A DNA stretch of 64,000 bases from Diadema setosum (Eukaryota; Echinodermata; Echinoidea; Diadematoida; Diadematidae). The notes below the pieces were generated by a model, which was not told the DNA's origin, searched no databases, and saw only the letters and a list, made by a program, of their open reading frames with translations. The stretch lies in NCBI GenBank assembly GCA_033980235.1, contig CM067064.1, positions 6,810,501 through 6,874,500 of the forward strand. Direction: 5' to 3'. Shown piece by piece: positions 12,401 through 20,326 of the stretch. Both the position numbers and the translations under genes were made by a program. How positions within the stretch are numbered: the stretch's first letter is position 1; every line of letters begins with the position of its first letter.

Positions 12401-15400
12401 AGGTACAGTGCCAGTGCAGTGGCCGTGCCGGCCGCGTATTACGTATATGCGTGTCTGTAGCTAGCTGCCAGGGTCCCCATCCCCCTGGGCCCTGTTGCAT
12501 AAAACCCTTACCGCTGGACTTATCGCTCCTTTCTAGCGGTAAGTCTTCAAATTAGCGGTAAATTTTATAATCCTTGATGCTGATTGGCTGTGACGCCTAT
12601 AATTTTGACGGTAGTTACCATTGAAATTCAACGGTAAGTTTTATGCAACGGGCCCCTGGTCTGTCAGCTGTCTGCACGCACGCATGAACACATTCGAATG
12701 TGTAGAGGCCCAAACACTGCTCTGTTAACGTTGCATCTGACGGCGATGTATTGTTCTACTTTGAAGAGAAATGAATGCGCTTTTCCAGCAAATGTAGAAT
12801 TATTAAATGGATGTATCTACAAAATAAATAACTTTTCCACGGATTCTGGTTTGCCGTATTTCTGCGGGATACTTTTCTTTACGATGTAAATAACGGACAC
12901 GGCCCTGAGTCGTATCACCTGTAGTGTGATACAATCAATTCATCATCCAAATGATGAGTGATTATCAAATGTCTTTTTAGAACATGAAGAAACATCTTTA
13001 AATGTTTAATGCTATATGCCATATCAGTATCATTTTGACATCCATCTCAAGTGCAACGGTACCAGCCAGTTTCCAGTTTGAATGTGCTACAAATGTACTG
13101 TGAAGAGATGCAGATACAATATACCAGCTGTGTGGACACAAAACGTCACAAACGCCAATGATAAAGCAGTGTTTTGAATATCATGGAATTTATTTCAGTC
13201 GTACATTTGTTGATAGAATGTTTTATACCTGTTTCAATTAATAGCACAATACATCAGAATTGCAAGTACACTGGTATCAGAAATGCCATTACAACACTAA
13301 ATACCAGTATTAAGATGGTCGTTTTTCCCTTGACATCTGTAGTGGAAAGAAAAAGCAAAATGTATTTCTGCACGCATGAAGTTTCATTTCAAGTATGGTA
13401 CATATTATGTATATCTATTTGTTTGAAAATGCACAGAGTGCAGGCAAGACATACACTTGGGGCCTGGTCTCTCATAACACAGCTACCAGAGTGATATTTC
13501 ATTTCATAAAATGGATATAGAAAATAGTAAAGCCATCTCTCGTTACCTTTCTCAGAATTACTGGACGAGAAACACATATTACTTTCATTTTGACAATCCT
13601 CGAAAAAATAGTAAGATATCAAATAGTAAGGACCTCCCTCATCGCCTTGCTCAAAAAACCCGGACGAGAAACTACTTTCTTTTTTTACTTGGCCTTAATT
13701 GTCAAGTGAAGTTTTGCAGCAACCAACAGGAGAGACATTTAGCTCACAAGAGATTCATTCCTATAAAGCCCACAAGGCATACTGTTGTCAAGTTTTTGTT
13801 TTGTTTTTTTATATTGCAACTTGTTGAAAAAAAAAAAACCTACACATAAATTGATACTTAAATACACAGTACATACCTGCTCCATGTTATAATTAGGATT
13901 AGAACCAGCACTGGCTGTCAGACCAATTAAGCTCTGTAATCTAGTGGATATGATGCCTGTCAGGTAATCAGGAGATTGTTGGTTCAAATCCAACCCAAGT
14001 ATATATGCCATTGACTTTTTTCACGGTTACTAGGAGAAACACTGATCGGCGCTTATTTATGTTGATGGAGGACAATTTGTCAACCAGTTGAATTATGTTT
14101 CCATAGTAAATATGCTCAGATGGATCATCTAAATAAGGAAGCACTTAATTACCATCTGCAAGGAGGATATGTTTGCTGGCATTTGTTTGTTTGTTTGTTT
14201 GTCTGTCTGTCTGTCTGCTTGCAAAATCGCTCAAAAAGTTGTGAATGGATTTAGATGAAACCTATATGAAAAATTGATAATGACACAAGGAACAGATGAT
14301 CAAATTTCACATTTTGGTAGTGATCCAAGAATTTTTCTGGATTTTTGAAGGATTTTTAATCTTTTGGCAAATAGGGTAAATAAACTTTGGAGTTCAAGCT
14401 GCATGTATACAAGATTTGCACATACATGCACTAAAGCGCATGCTGTGCTGAAGGTGCCAAACAGCAGGAAGCTGATGAAGTAAACACAAGGCTTCTTTCA
14501 CTGGGAAATTTGGCAATTGTTAGCAAGCGAGTATGGGTAGAAATGAGCTTGCTTGGCGGAGATCTGCATTCTCTGAGTGCTTTTCCAAGTTATAGTTTGT
14601 TCTACTCTGTAAATAGTAAAAAGGGAAAGTGGTGCAGAGTTAGTGAAAATTCCCCAATTATCTTTTCAGACCAGAGAGGATCAAGAGGGAGTCTTGGTCA
14701 TCACACTGGAGCAAGGCTTGAGGTACCCAGCCATGGGTACCCTCCACAACCTTCTGGACGACAAGGGACTGCTCTGCGATGTCCCCCGCTCTGCCATCAT
14801 CGACTTCTCACGCGTGGCATCCCTCGACTACTCTGTCGTAGAAGTAAGAATTTTGAAAAAAACTTATGTCTCTGATGCTTCACCAGCATTTATCAAACTA
14901 ACCTTGCTTGTGCTGATGAATTTTATGACCTTCTTAAACTCTTTACTTGCCACTTGCCCTTGTGTAAAACTAAGGAGCAGACATTTTATCGCAAACTTTC
15001 AATCCTGTTACCCTCAGTTTGAAATTCATTTAAACTGGCAATTGAATCTTTTGTCATTTGATTTTTCTTTTACAGTAACACCTCTTATATGTCATCCAAT
15101 GACAAAGACTTGTTTATTTGGAGTTTAACTCAGTAGTGAGGTTTACTATCTTTGGCAGACATGTAGGTTAAAGACACTATTACTCTCAGTAGAATACCAG
15201 ATGTTGGTTTGAATGATAACTCTCGTTTCATTGTTTTCTGTTTGTTTTCTTCAAAACTAGGGATTAAAAGATGTCGTGAAATCCTTCAGGAAGAAGCAGC
15301 TGAGCATCATTCTCACAGGAGTGAAGGTGAGGTGATCTGCCACGTCACATGAAGCAGTCATGTAAAGAGATGGGCATCCATACCCAGATAATCCTGAGTT

Positions 15401-17274
15401 AAAAACTCAATATTGTTGGTGAAAAGGGAAATACTTGGGAGTCAAATGCAAGAATCTCTGTGACTTGAAGTAATTTCGAGTCCAGCCACTGAAGTGTCAA
15501 CAGTGTAGTTTCTGTATCTTAGATGTATCCCCTTTGTGATAAGAAAGAAATTCTTCAAATAGCAGTGTTTATCTTATTTTGTGTGTAGAAGATTTAAAAA
15601 AAAGAAACATACAATTTCAAATTGACTGTGGTACTTTGAAAGTTTATGTACTGCATTGCTACAGAGGTATACATGAAAAAAATATTGAACTTCTACTAAG
15701 ATATGTATGTCTATGGTGTATAACTTAACTCATTTATCCTGCCTGGAAAGAAAATGTGAGTGGAAGTGGAAACTTTTCTCCAGTACAAGGTACTCTTACA
15801 CATGAGCTCTTCTCTCTAATAAAGTAGTATCATAATGGTAATAAGCATAAACTGGTACAAAAAGATATGTCTTTATGCAACATAAGTTACTAATTAAACA
15901 TGTTTTAAAAAGTTAATTACAGGCTCCCCCACATGTATATTTAAAGATTTGCCATGAAATATATGTATTATTTCACATGATTATATATTTGTAATGTGAA
16001 CTATTGGTTATATTTTCATGACTTGTGAATAATATGTTTATATTGTCATACTCATATTTTTTTACACAAGTGGAGAAATAAAACTTACTGATACTTGCTG
16101 AAAAAAGTTAAAACAAACACCAAAATAGCAAAGTCAACGATAAATGTAGGAAGGTGTTTACGACAATTTTGTAGAGTTATTCTAAATGTGTAAAGTCATC
16201 AGCTGTGCCCATAGAGTTGATTTCATTTATAGCTACAGCTTTAGAATTTAAAAAATAACATCTGCAGGAAGCAAGGTTTATCCCAGATGAAAAACAAACA
16301 TACAAACAAAACAAACATTGTAATGTTGTATTTCTTGTGAGTGAGACAAAACACAAAGAAATAAAAGAGCTGCAAGATGTTCCTGGTCGTGCCTGTCACA
16401 GTTTACTTTTTTTTCTTTTTCTTTTTTGACCACCTTCCATCCGCAGCCTGGAATACGTTCGATGCTGGACAGGGCCAAGATAGAAGGGGTCAAGATACTG
16501 GACAGCCTGGACGATGCCCTCCACAAGGTCAACCAGGGCCTGGAGGAGAGCCAAGGGGATGCGAGCACTCACCTCGTCGCTGTGATGATGGGAGATCACG
16601 AGGAAAATGAAGTGGGGAAACATAACGGTGAGTTGTGGTGGTTGGAATTGCTGGGCTATCTTGATATCTTACAGTTTGCTTACAGTTTTGCTCTTCTATC
16701 TTTCTATTGTGATGTCATGATTATTCTATCCATCCAGTTCTATCAATTCTTACTTTTCTAGACTCAAATGATAAACATAGCTAGTGATTTTAATAACAAT
16801 AAAACATTGTCTGTTAATGTTGTAGTGAAAGTACATTTTGATGATAAAACTGGGAAATCAATCACTTTTTACTATATGAATGAATAAGAAAAGACTATTT
16901 TCATAATCTTGTAGTGATTGTAGTGTGCCTATAAATTTTTCACAGCTTGCATCTTCTGAACTCTCTGAAGATGCATGTTGTTATACATTTTAGAAATAAC
17001 AATAATAATGATAATAAGAACAATAAGGCCTTATTCATCCAGGGTACCCACTTCAGTTTTGCTCTACAAGATACTCCTGCCATTACAACGACCATTAGAG
17101 ACCATTCTTTTCATTCTTGAGAAATTAGGAATCGCATTGGTCGTAGCTTTTAACTCTTTCCATTTTAGGCCACAAGTGAGACTATTTGATTACATTTCAT
17201 CTTGCATCTGCATCTATTTCTTTGGTTTGCCTAATCTTGCTGCAGAGCACAACATTGAGGACAGTGCAGTGTGA
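253..17274 (+). CDS. SLC26A11: SLC26A11-like sodium-independent sulfate/anion transporter, 3' thirteen exons (partial gene)
   Basis: Spliced CDS joining 253-418, 1367-1421, 2287-2386, 2633-2784, 4317-4389, 6520-6570, 7857-7917, 8792-8988, 11318-11448, 14670-14843, 15261-15326, 16447-16627 and 17246-17274. All introns are GT-AG and the phases match, giving 478 residues. Family members are about 600 residues, so the N-terminal fifth lies left of the window. In the visible product, residues 1-300 are hydrophobic membrane segments carrying SLC26 signatures: GFTSASAVTIAMSQVKSLLG (13-32), NQELIALG (193-200), GYPITGSFSRSAINNQSG (211-228) and PLFYFIPKASLAAVIMYAVV (254-273). A cytosolic STAS domain follows at about 333-445, including IDFSRVASLDYSVVEGL. 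The family exchanges sulfate, chloride and other anions across plasma or lysosomal membranes. The A11 assignment rests on the signatures and the short tail after STAS. The interval between residues 158 and 159 is shorter than I expect, so one small exon may be missing. The stop is TGA at 17272-17274. The 3'UTR end is not determined. Confidence 0.93.
1367..1421 (+). CDS. SLC26A11: SLC26A11-like exon (residues 57-74)
   Basis: This 55-bp exon has a TTTTACAG acceptor and a GTGAGT donor. It completes the split arginine codon and encodes WQDLTLGLCCIVALAAMR, the next hydrophobic segment. It ends on a codon boundary. It is too short to show up as a long open frame and is supported by phase continuity on both sides. 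Confidence 0.88.
1521..1572. repeat. (GTTT)n followed by a G9 run
   Basis: About eight GTTT units, then a T run and nine G, in an SLC26A11 intron. Confidence 0.9.
2287..2386 (+). CDS. SLC26A11: SLC26A11-like exon (residues 75-107)
   Basis: This 100-bp exon has a CATTCAG acceptor and a GTAAGT donor. It encodes a lysine-rich inter-helix loop (FMKNKAQSKLEDLGKKAP) and the start of a helix (WKILWIIGT). It ends one base into a codon, matching the next exon. Confidence 0.88.
2633..2784 (+). CDS. SLC26A11: SLC26A11-like exon (residues 108-158)
   Basis: This exon has a T-rich tract with a TTTCAG acceptor and a GTAAGT donor. It encodes a helix (ARNAVIVVVAAAIAYVVHTH) and an exoplasmic stretch with an N-glycosylation-like NVT, leading to LPALSVPSFRAENILG. 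It ends on a codon boundary. Confidence 0.9.
3867..4101. mobile_element. Foldback MITE with TA termini
   Basis: This is a long imperfect palindrome. The left end TACACTCTTAAAACATC is the reverse complement of the right end, with further matching through GTTGGGGTCACACACC. The right arm has an extra segment of about 15 bp. TA dinucleotides at both ends suggest a Tc1/mariner-type non-autonomous element. It lies in an SLC26A11 intron. Confidence 0.75.
4317..4389 (+). CDS. SLC26A11: SLC26A11-like exon (residues 159-182)
   Basis: This 73-bp exon has a CCCCCAACAG acceptor and a GTGAGT donor. It encodes NLNVGLIVIPVLGFLENIAI, matching the conserved SLC26 helix that ends in AKGFA. It lies 215 bp downstream of a foldback element in the same intron. 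Confidence 0.9.
5600..5742. repeat. (AAT)n / (GATAAT)n microsatellite
   Basis: Imperfect AAT repeats interspersed with GAT and AAC triplets, inside an SLC26A11 intron. Confidence 0.9.
6238..6505. repeat. AT-rich compound triplet repeat (AAT/GAT/ATC)
   Basis: Degenerate AAT, GAT and ATC triplets run to within about 15 bp of the acceptor of the exon at 6520. The last part (TCATTATCATCATTATTG) may stand in for the polypyrimidine tract. Confidence 0.8.
6520..6570 (+). CDS. SLC26A11: SLC26A11-like exon (residues 183-199)
   Basis: This 51-bp exon has a TTTTGCAG acceptor and a GTGAGT donor. It encodes RQNNYKVETNQELIAL, the strongly conserved NQELIALG block of SLC26 proteins. It is preceded by about 280 bp of AT-rich trinucleotide repeats. 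Confidence 0.9.
   Translation, partial: LVRITTKWKPTRNSLH
6641..7216. mobile_element. Non-autonomous element with inverted arms of about 160 bp
   Basis: The left arm (6641-6800) and right arm (7055-7216) are reverse complements over about 160 bp. They share blocks such as AAACTTTCACTGATGTGTT and ACCCAAAGAGAAATGTGG. The centre is AT-rich and has no transposase. A solo right arm of the same family sits at 51057-51215. It lies in an SLC26A11 intron. Confidence 0.75.
7857..7917 (+). CDS. SLC26A11: SLC26A11-like exon (residues 200-220)
   Basis: This 61-bp exon has a TTCAAACAG acceptor and a GTGAGT donor. It encodes SCNIGSSFVSGYPITGSFS, the family-conserved YPxTGSFSR motif in the substrate-transport core. 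It ends two bases into the arginine codon. Confidence 0.9.
8792..8988 (+). CDS. SLC26A11: SLC26A11-like exon (residues 220-286)
   Basis: This is the longest exon (197 bp), with a CTTTCAG acceptor and a GTGAGT donor. It encodes SAINNQSGVETQAAGLVTG, the PLFYFIPKASLAAVI helix and the WRVK junction. Its base composition is clearly more GC-rich than the flanking introns. Confidence 0.93.
9148..9336. repeat. Two-copy direct repeat, period about 103 bp
   Basis: The units at 9148 and 9251 share TATCAxTTGAAACAxTGGAA and GTGATAAAAAGAAAAATGAAGCA-like blocks. They are intronic and non-coding. Confidence 0.7.
9835..10721. mobile_element. Nested foldback element
   Basis: The ends are inverted: ACATATCGTCGCTGGGG at the left is repeated in reverse complement at 10704-10721, followed by AATAAGACCT/AGGTCTTAT. 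Inside sits a second near-perfect hairpin (10071-10206). No transposase is visible. It lies in an SLC26A11 intron. Confidence 0.75.
10071..10206. repeat. Near-perfect hairpin with arms of about 57 bp
   Basis: The arms begin GTTGCCCCCTGCTTGTTC and end GAACAAGCAGGGGGTAAC, and both contain TCTACGGTCTGGTGCCATA or its complement. The loop is about 20 bp (GAGGCCGGAGGCCG). Confidence 0.85.
10866..10996. mobile_element. Short foldback element (hairpin, arms about 40 bp)
   Basis: ACTGGCCTCGAGGGAGATAC in the left arm is complemented by GTATCTCCCTCGAGGCCAGT in the right arm. An outer GGGACAG/CTGTCC pair extends the stem. The loop is about 15 bp. It lies 320 bp before the exon at 11318. Confidence 0.75.
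11318..11448 (+). CDS. SLC26A11: SLC26A11-like exon, last membrane segments (residues 286-329)
   Basis: This exon has a CATTACAG acceptor and a GTATGC donor. It encodes LDLIPLFVTFFLSLWLGVEY and GTICGIVVDIILLLYPYGKP, the final pair of helices before the cytosolic domain. An inverted-repeat element begins only 18 bp after the donor. Confidence 0.92.
11466..11626. mobile_element. Small TIR element with CGCGAAAA subrepeats
   Basis: The ends are CTACTGTACGAGCTGAG and its approximate complement CTCATACAGTAG. The interior has several AACCGCGAAAATAAC and TTCGCGAAAAT units in tandem. It is related in style to the element at 20112-20326. It starts 18 bp after a splice donor. Confidence 0.7.
11784..13696. 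mobile_element. 1.9-kb non-autonomous transposon with TIRs of about 32 bp
   Basis: The left TIR AGGCCAAGTAAAAAAAGAAA continues into AGTTTCTCGTCC and is mirrored at 13663-13696 with about two mismatches. Subterminal segments repeat GCATCGATTTT and ACGAGAAAC motifs. No transposase frame is visible. A separate element (12487-12655) is nested in it. It occupies the intron between the exons at 11318 and 14670. Confidence 0.75.
12487..12655. mobile_element. MITE with GGGCCC...GCATAAAA termini
   Basis: The left end GGGCCCTGTTGCATAAAAC and right end GTTTTATGCAACGGGCCC are inverted repeats. The inner parts repeat the AGCGGTAAGT/TTACCG motif. It is inserted inside the 11784-13696 element. Confidence 0.8.
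13935..14010 (+). repeat. tRNA-like (SINE-derived) fragment
   Basis: A box A-like TAATCTAGTGGATATGATG and a box B-like GTTGGTTCAAATCCAAC are spaced as in a tRNA. The T-arm pairs well. The anticodon loop lacks the invariant U33 and no acceptor stem is seen, so this looks like a SINE head rather than a tRNA gene. Confidence 0.45.
14670..14843 (+). CDS. SLC26A11: SLC26A11-like exon, first half of the STAS domain (residues 330-387)
   Basis: This 174-bp phase-0 exon has a CTTTTCAG acceptor and a GTAAGA donor. It encodes the STAS first strand (VLVITLEQGLRYPAMGTL) and the central strand-loop IDFSRVASLDYSVVE. The latter aligns with the conserved D-S/D-T nucleotide-binding-like loop of STAS domains. 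Confidence 0.92.
15261..15326 (+). CDS. SLC26A11: SLC26A11-like exon, STAS domain (residues 388-409)
   Basis: This 66-bp phase-0 exon has an AAACTAG acceptor and a GTGAGG donor. It encodes GLKDVVKSFRKKQLSIILTG plus VK, the STAS helix and following strand. Confidence 0.88.
16447..16627 (+). CDS. SLC26A11: SLC26A11-like exon, end of STAS domain and C-terminal tail (residues 410-470)
   Basis: This exon has a CATCCGCAG acceptor and a GTGAGT donor. It encodes PGIRSMLDRAKIEGVKILDS, the last STAS helix (LDDALHKVNQGLEE), and an acidic hydrophilic tail (DHEENEVGKHN). It is GC-rich compared with the intron before it. Confidence 0.9.
17246..17274 (+). CDS. SLC26A11: SLC26A11-like terminal coding exon (residues 470-478 and stop)
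   Basis: This exon follows an acceptor in CTTGCTGCAG. It finishes a split glutamate codon and adds HNIEDSAV and TGA. The coding part is only 29 bp. It is supported by phase, by the good acceptor, and by an open frame into 3'UTR-like sequence. A readthrough of the previous donor would add an unrelated tail instead. Confidence 0.75.
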
Positions 17275-17915
17275 ACATGACCGTGGAGATATATAAGAGG
17301 TAACCGTGGCAACACCCTGATTTAATATGATATGCTGTACAAAGAGGGCAACTGATGAGGAACATATTGAATCTCTGTTCCAGAAATATACATGCACCTT
17401 TGCCTTGGAAGGGCTTTTACTTGGGGAGTATGCAGAGATTTTTCAGAGGAGAACCAAAACTGACCATTTTGGCTACAACTGCAAAGTAATTATGGCACAT
17501 TCCATGTCACTGTTCTTCCCTGCTTTAGTAAACTCTCTCCAAATAAGCATCATGCTGAGATTAGAAATCTATGTTTGTTGGTTTGTTGCCCAGTGCATTG
17601 CATTGATGATGTCTTGATTTAATCACCACCGATGTATCATCATATTGTAACGTGGACGTTTAGACTCTTGAAGAAAGGGTCCAGTGTGGATCGAGAGTAG
17701 AGTTGTACAGGAGGAGCAAACTTTCTTTTTGTATGCCAATGTACTTTCATTTTATGAAGATAAATGTTGTCACATTAGCAATGAACTGTAAAGAAAATTG
17801 CAGAGGTTGATTTTTGCATTGCAACAAAGTAATCATTTGGTGCAGCCGATAAAGTAGTGATTATTCAAGCCGAAAGAGTCCCTCCAAAGATTTTGTTCAT
17901 ATCTGTTTTTCTGCA

Positions 17916-18008
17916 TTAACCCGTTGAGAACGAGTCCTGAGTATACTCGGGCATGTGTCTATGGGAAATGCATGTTGTAGCAAATTCAATCCGTCCTCAG
18001 CGGGTTAA
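17916..18008. mobile_element. 93-bp TTAA-flanked MITE, copy 1
   Basis: It runs from TTAACCCGTTGAGAACGAGT to TCCTCAGCGGGTTAA. The TTAA target duplications and inverted CCCGTTGAGGA ends suggest a piggyBac-type non-autonomous element. The core ACTCGGGCATGTGTCTATGG is shared with copy 2. Confidence 0.85.
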
Positions 18009-18212
18009 CAACATTTCATGTTCACATTGTACGTGTAATACACTGTCACTGGAAATATTAAATGCCATTTTTTTTTTTAATTTCTCAGGAATCTTGTGCA
18101 CAGCATGTAAACATGGAATTCATATTTTTTTAATGTTTTCTCAGAGGTTTGTGTAAACACATACAAACTCCAAGATAGTAGCCCCATTTGTCTGTTGAGA
18201 ATGAGAAGGACA

Positions 18213-18305
18213 TTAACCCGTTGAGGAAGAGTCCCAAGCATACTCGGGCAGGTGTCTATGGGAAATGCGTGTTGTAGCAAAATCAGTCTGTCCTCAACGG
18301 GTTAA
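18213..18305. mobile_element. 93-bp TTAA-flanked MITE, copy 2
   Basis: Same length, orientation and ends as copy 1, 205 bp downstream of it. It differs at roughly a dozen positions, and its termini are the better-paired ones. Confidence 0.85.
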
Positions 18306-19050
18306 GTTGTCTCGAACACTATGGGTTTAGTGGCAACTTAACGCCCTTATCATTCTCAGCCGACGCATTCATGAGTACTCTCAGTGTCATCTACACTCGA
18401 TCCGTGTATAGTTATCAAATTTGCTTTGAGCACAAATTGTATCCAATGAAAGCTCCAGCTGCCAGAGGAGTTTTGTAAAGGTGAAGGAAAGAATGGATTT
18501 TATTGCATCTCATTTATTGTTACAATGCTTGTGACGTCTGTCTGTTGCCTGGTTTGGATGACAAGTTTCAGACATTGTTTTAAATGATGCAGCAGGCCCT
18601 AGCATTGAATGTTGCATTATCTCCGCTATGCAAATTGCCGGTTTTAGTACAATTAGCTCACTTCTGCATAAAAAATTAAAAATGCAGAGCAGGATTTTTA
18701 CTGAAGAGGCTGTGCTAAGGGGATAATATTACACAGTATTATTATGAGAACTTTTTCAAAGTTAGAAATATGCTGCCAAAAAAGTAATCAAGACATATCT
18801 TATAAAAGAGGCTACTTTTAGACAATGAAATGAGAAAAAAAATGGTCTTGTATGTGATATATTCACAGGTTCTATAGAATTTTACTGATGTACATACATT
18901 CTTTGTTTGTAATGTATTGTTAAAGGGATGAGTGTTTTTGATACAGATGATTCTAATTATGTCTTGGTACTATGAATCCTGCTGTGTGTGAGAGATAGAC
19001 ACCATTGCTTGGAACTTATCTTGGTCTATCTTGCCTTAACAGATAAGATA

Positions 19051-19232
19051 CAGTGCACTCCTGTTATAATGAACACAGTTATAACGAAATTCCGGTTACA
19101 ACGAATTAAAAATTCAAGCCGTAGCATTATCGGCTCTTTGTTTTTTTATTGTTGATTCAGTTATAAAGACATTTTGATATAACGAAAGAAAACTGCCAGT
19201 CCCAAGGACTTAGTTATAATGGGAATGCACTG
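19051..19232. mobile_element. pogo/Tigger-like MITE
   Basis: It starts CAGTGCACTCCTGTTATAAT and ends TTATAATGGGAATGCACTG, flanked by TA on both sides. Internal TATAACGAA repeats and the CAGTG...CACTG termini are typical of pogo-type elements. Confidence 0.75.
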
Positions 19233-20111
19233 TAGAAACAAAATATATGAGAGAGAGAGAAAAAAAAAAAAAGAAAAGAAAGAGGAATGTTGGCAGTGAT
19301 GATTGGATGATTGTTAAGATAATGATAACAATGATTTGAATGATCCGGTGTTAGTGATGTTATGTAATCAAAGATTGTTTATAAAGATAAGACATGTGCC
19401 TTGAATTCTACATCTATATATCATGCATATATTTTCAAAGATTTACTTGGGGTATAAACGTGCAACAAATACATAATGAGTAGTCACAGAAAATCAAATG
19501 TGTAATTAGATGATAATGCTTGTACCTATAAATGTTGTAGTCTGCGATGAATTATACAAGATTTCCATCGTGGTAGTGTGGTAAAGTACATGGAAAAGAT
19601 TGTGGATAAATCTTTCTGAAACAGGGATATCGTAGTGTATATCCCTGTCTGACTTTATCATCCTCGTGCATAGCCACTCCTGATGTTCAGATGTTTTTCC
19701 TAGCTTCAGTGGACACAGATTTGGGAGAAGAAAAGTTGGAAAATGTCTACTTCTAAAACGTTAGTCTTATGTCTTATGTTGACTTCATTAATCATTGCTT
19801 TTCGACCCAAGCATTCAGGCTTAATTGGAATGAAGTACAGCTAGTACTGAAATTCATTTTCATGAAACTGACAGTCAACACTGTTCTGATCTTAGAGGTT
19901 ATACCAAAGGACTAGATTCTATTTTTTTTTTCTATTCTTTTGAAGTAAATCTGGCTACAAGTGAGGAATTTCAAGTTACTTAAGAGACTTTTTTCCATAT
20001 GAGTTGGTGTGGAAATTCTATTCATCTATTGCTCAAAAGAAGTTGTTTTACTGAGTATCAAGTCTTTTGGAAGTTAAAAATCAGATGTGTGGCATACTCA
20101 GTCTATAAGAA

Positions 20112-20326
20112 TATACTGTAAAATGAGGAATGTTCGCGTGCATTTTAATTTCGCAAATTTTGCGAGAGCCAAGATTCGCGAAATTAAAATGCACACAAAA
20201 GTTCTTGTCTACACTCTATGCATTGAATGTTAAAGGCAATCCGCGAAAAGTTCATGCCGCGAAAAAGACCACCGGCTCCAATTCGCGAAAATTTCTTGCC
20301 ATGAAAATATCGTGTTTTACAGTATA
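20112..20326. mobile_element. TIR element with TTCGCGAAA repeats
   Basis: The ends are TATACTGTAAAAT and GTTTTACAGTATA. The interior has several TTCGCGAAA and CCGCGAAAA units and an internal inverted pair GTGCATTTTAATTTCGC / GCGAAATTAAAATGCAC. Confidence 0.75.

Noticed and set aside
14643..15128. 161-residue continuous frame as a single exon
   Set aside because: Only 14670-14843 matches the STAS domain. A good donor at 14844 ends the exon, and the rest is intron readthrough.
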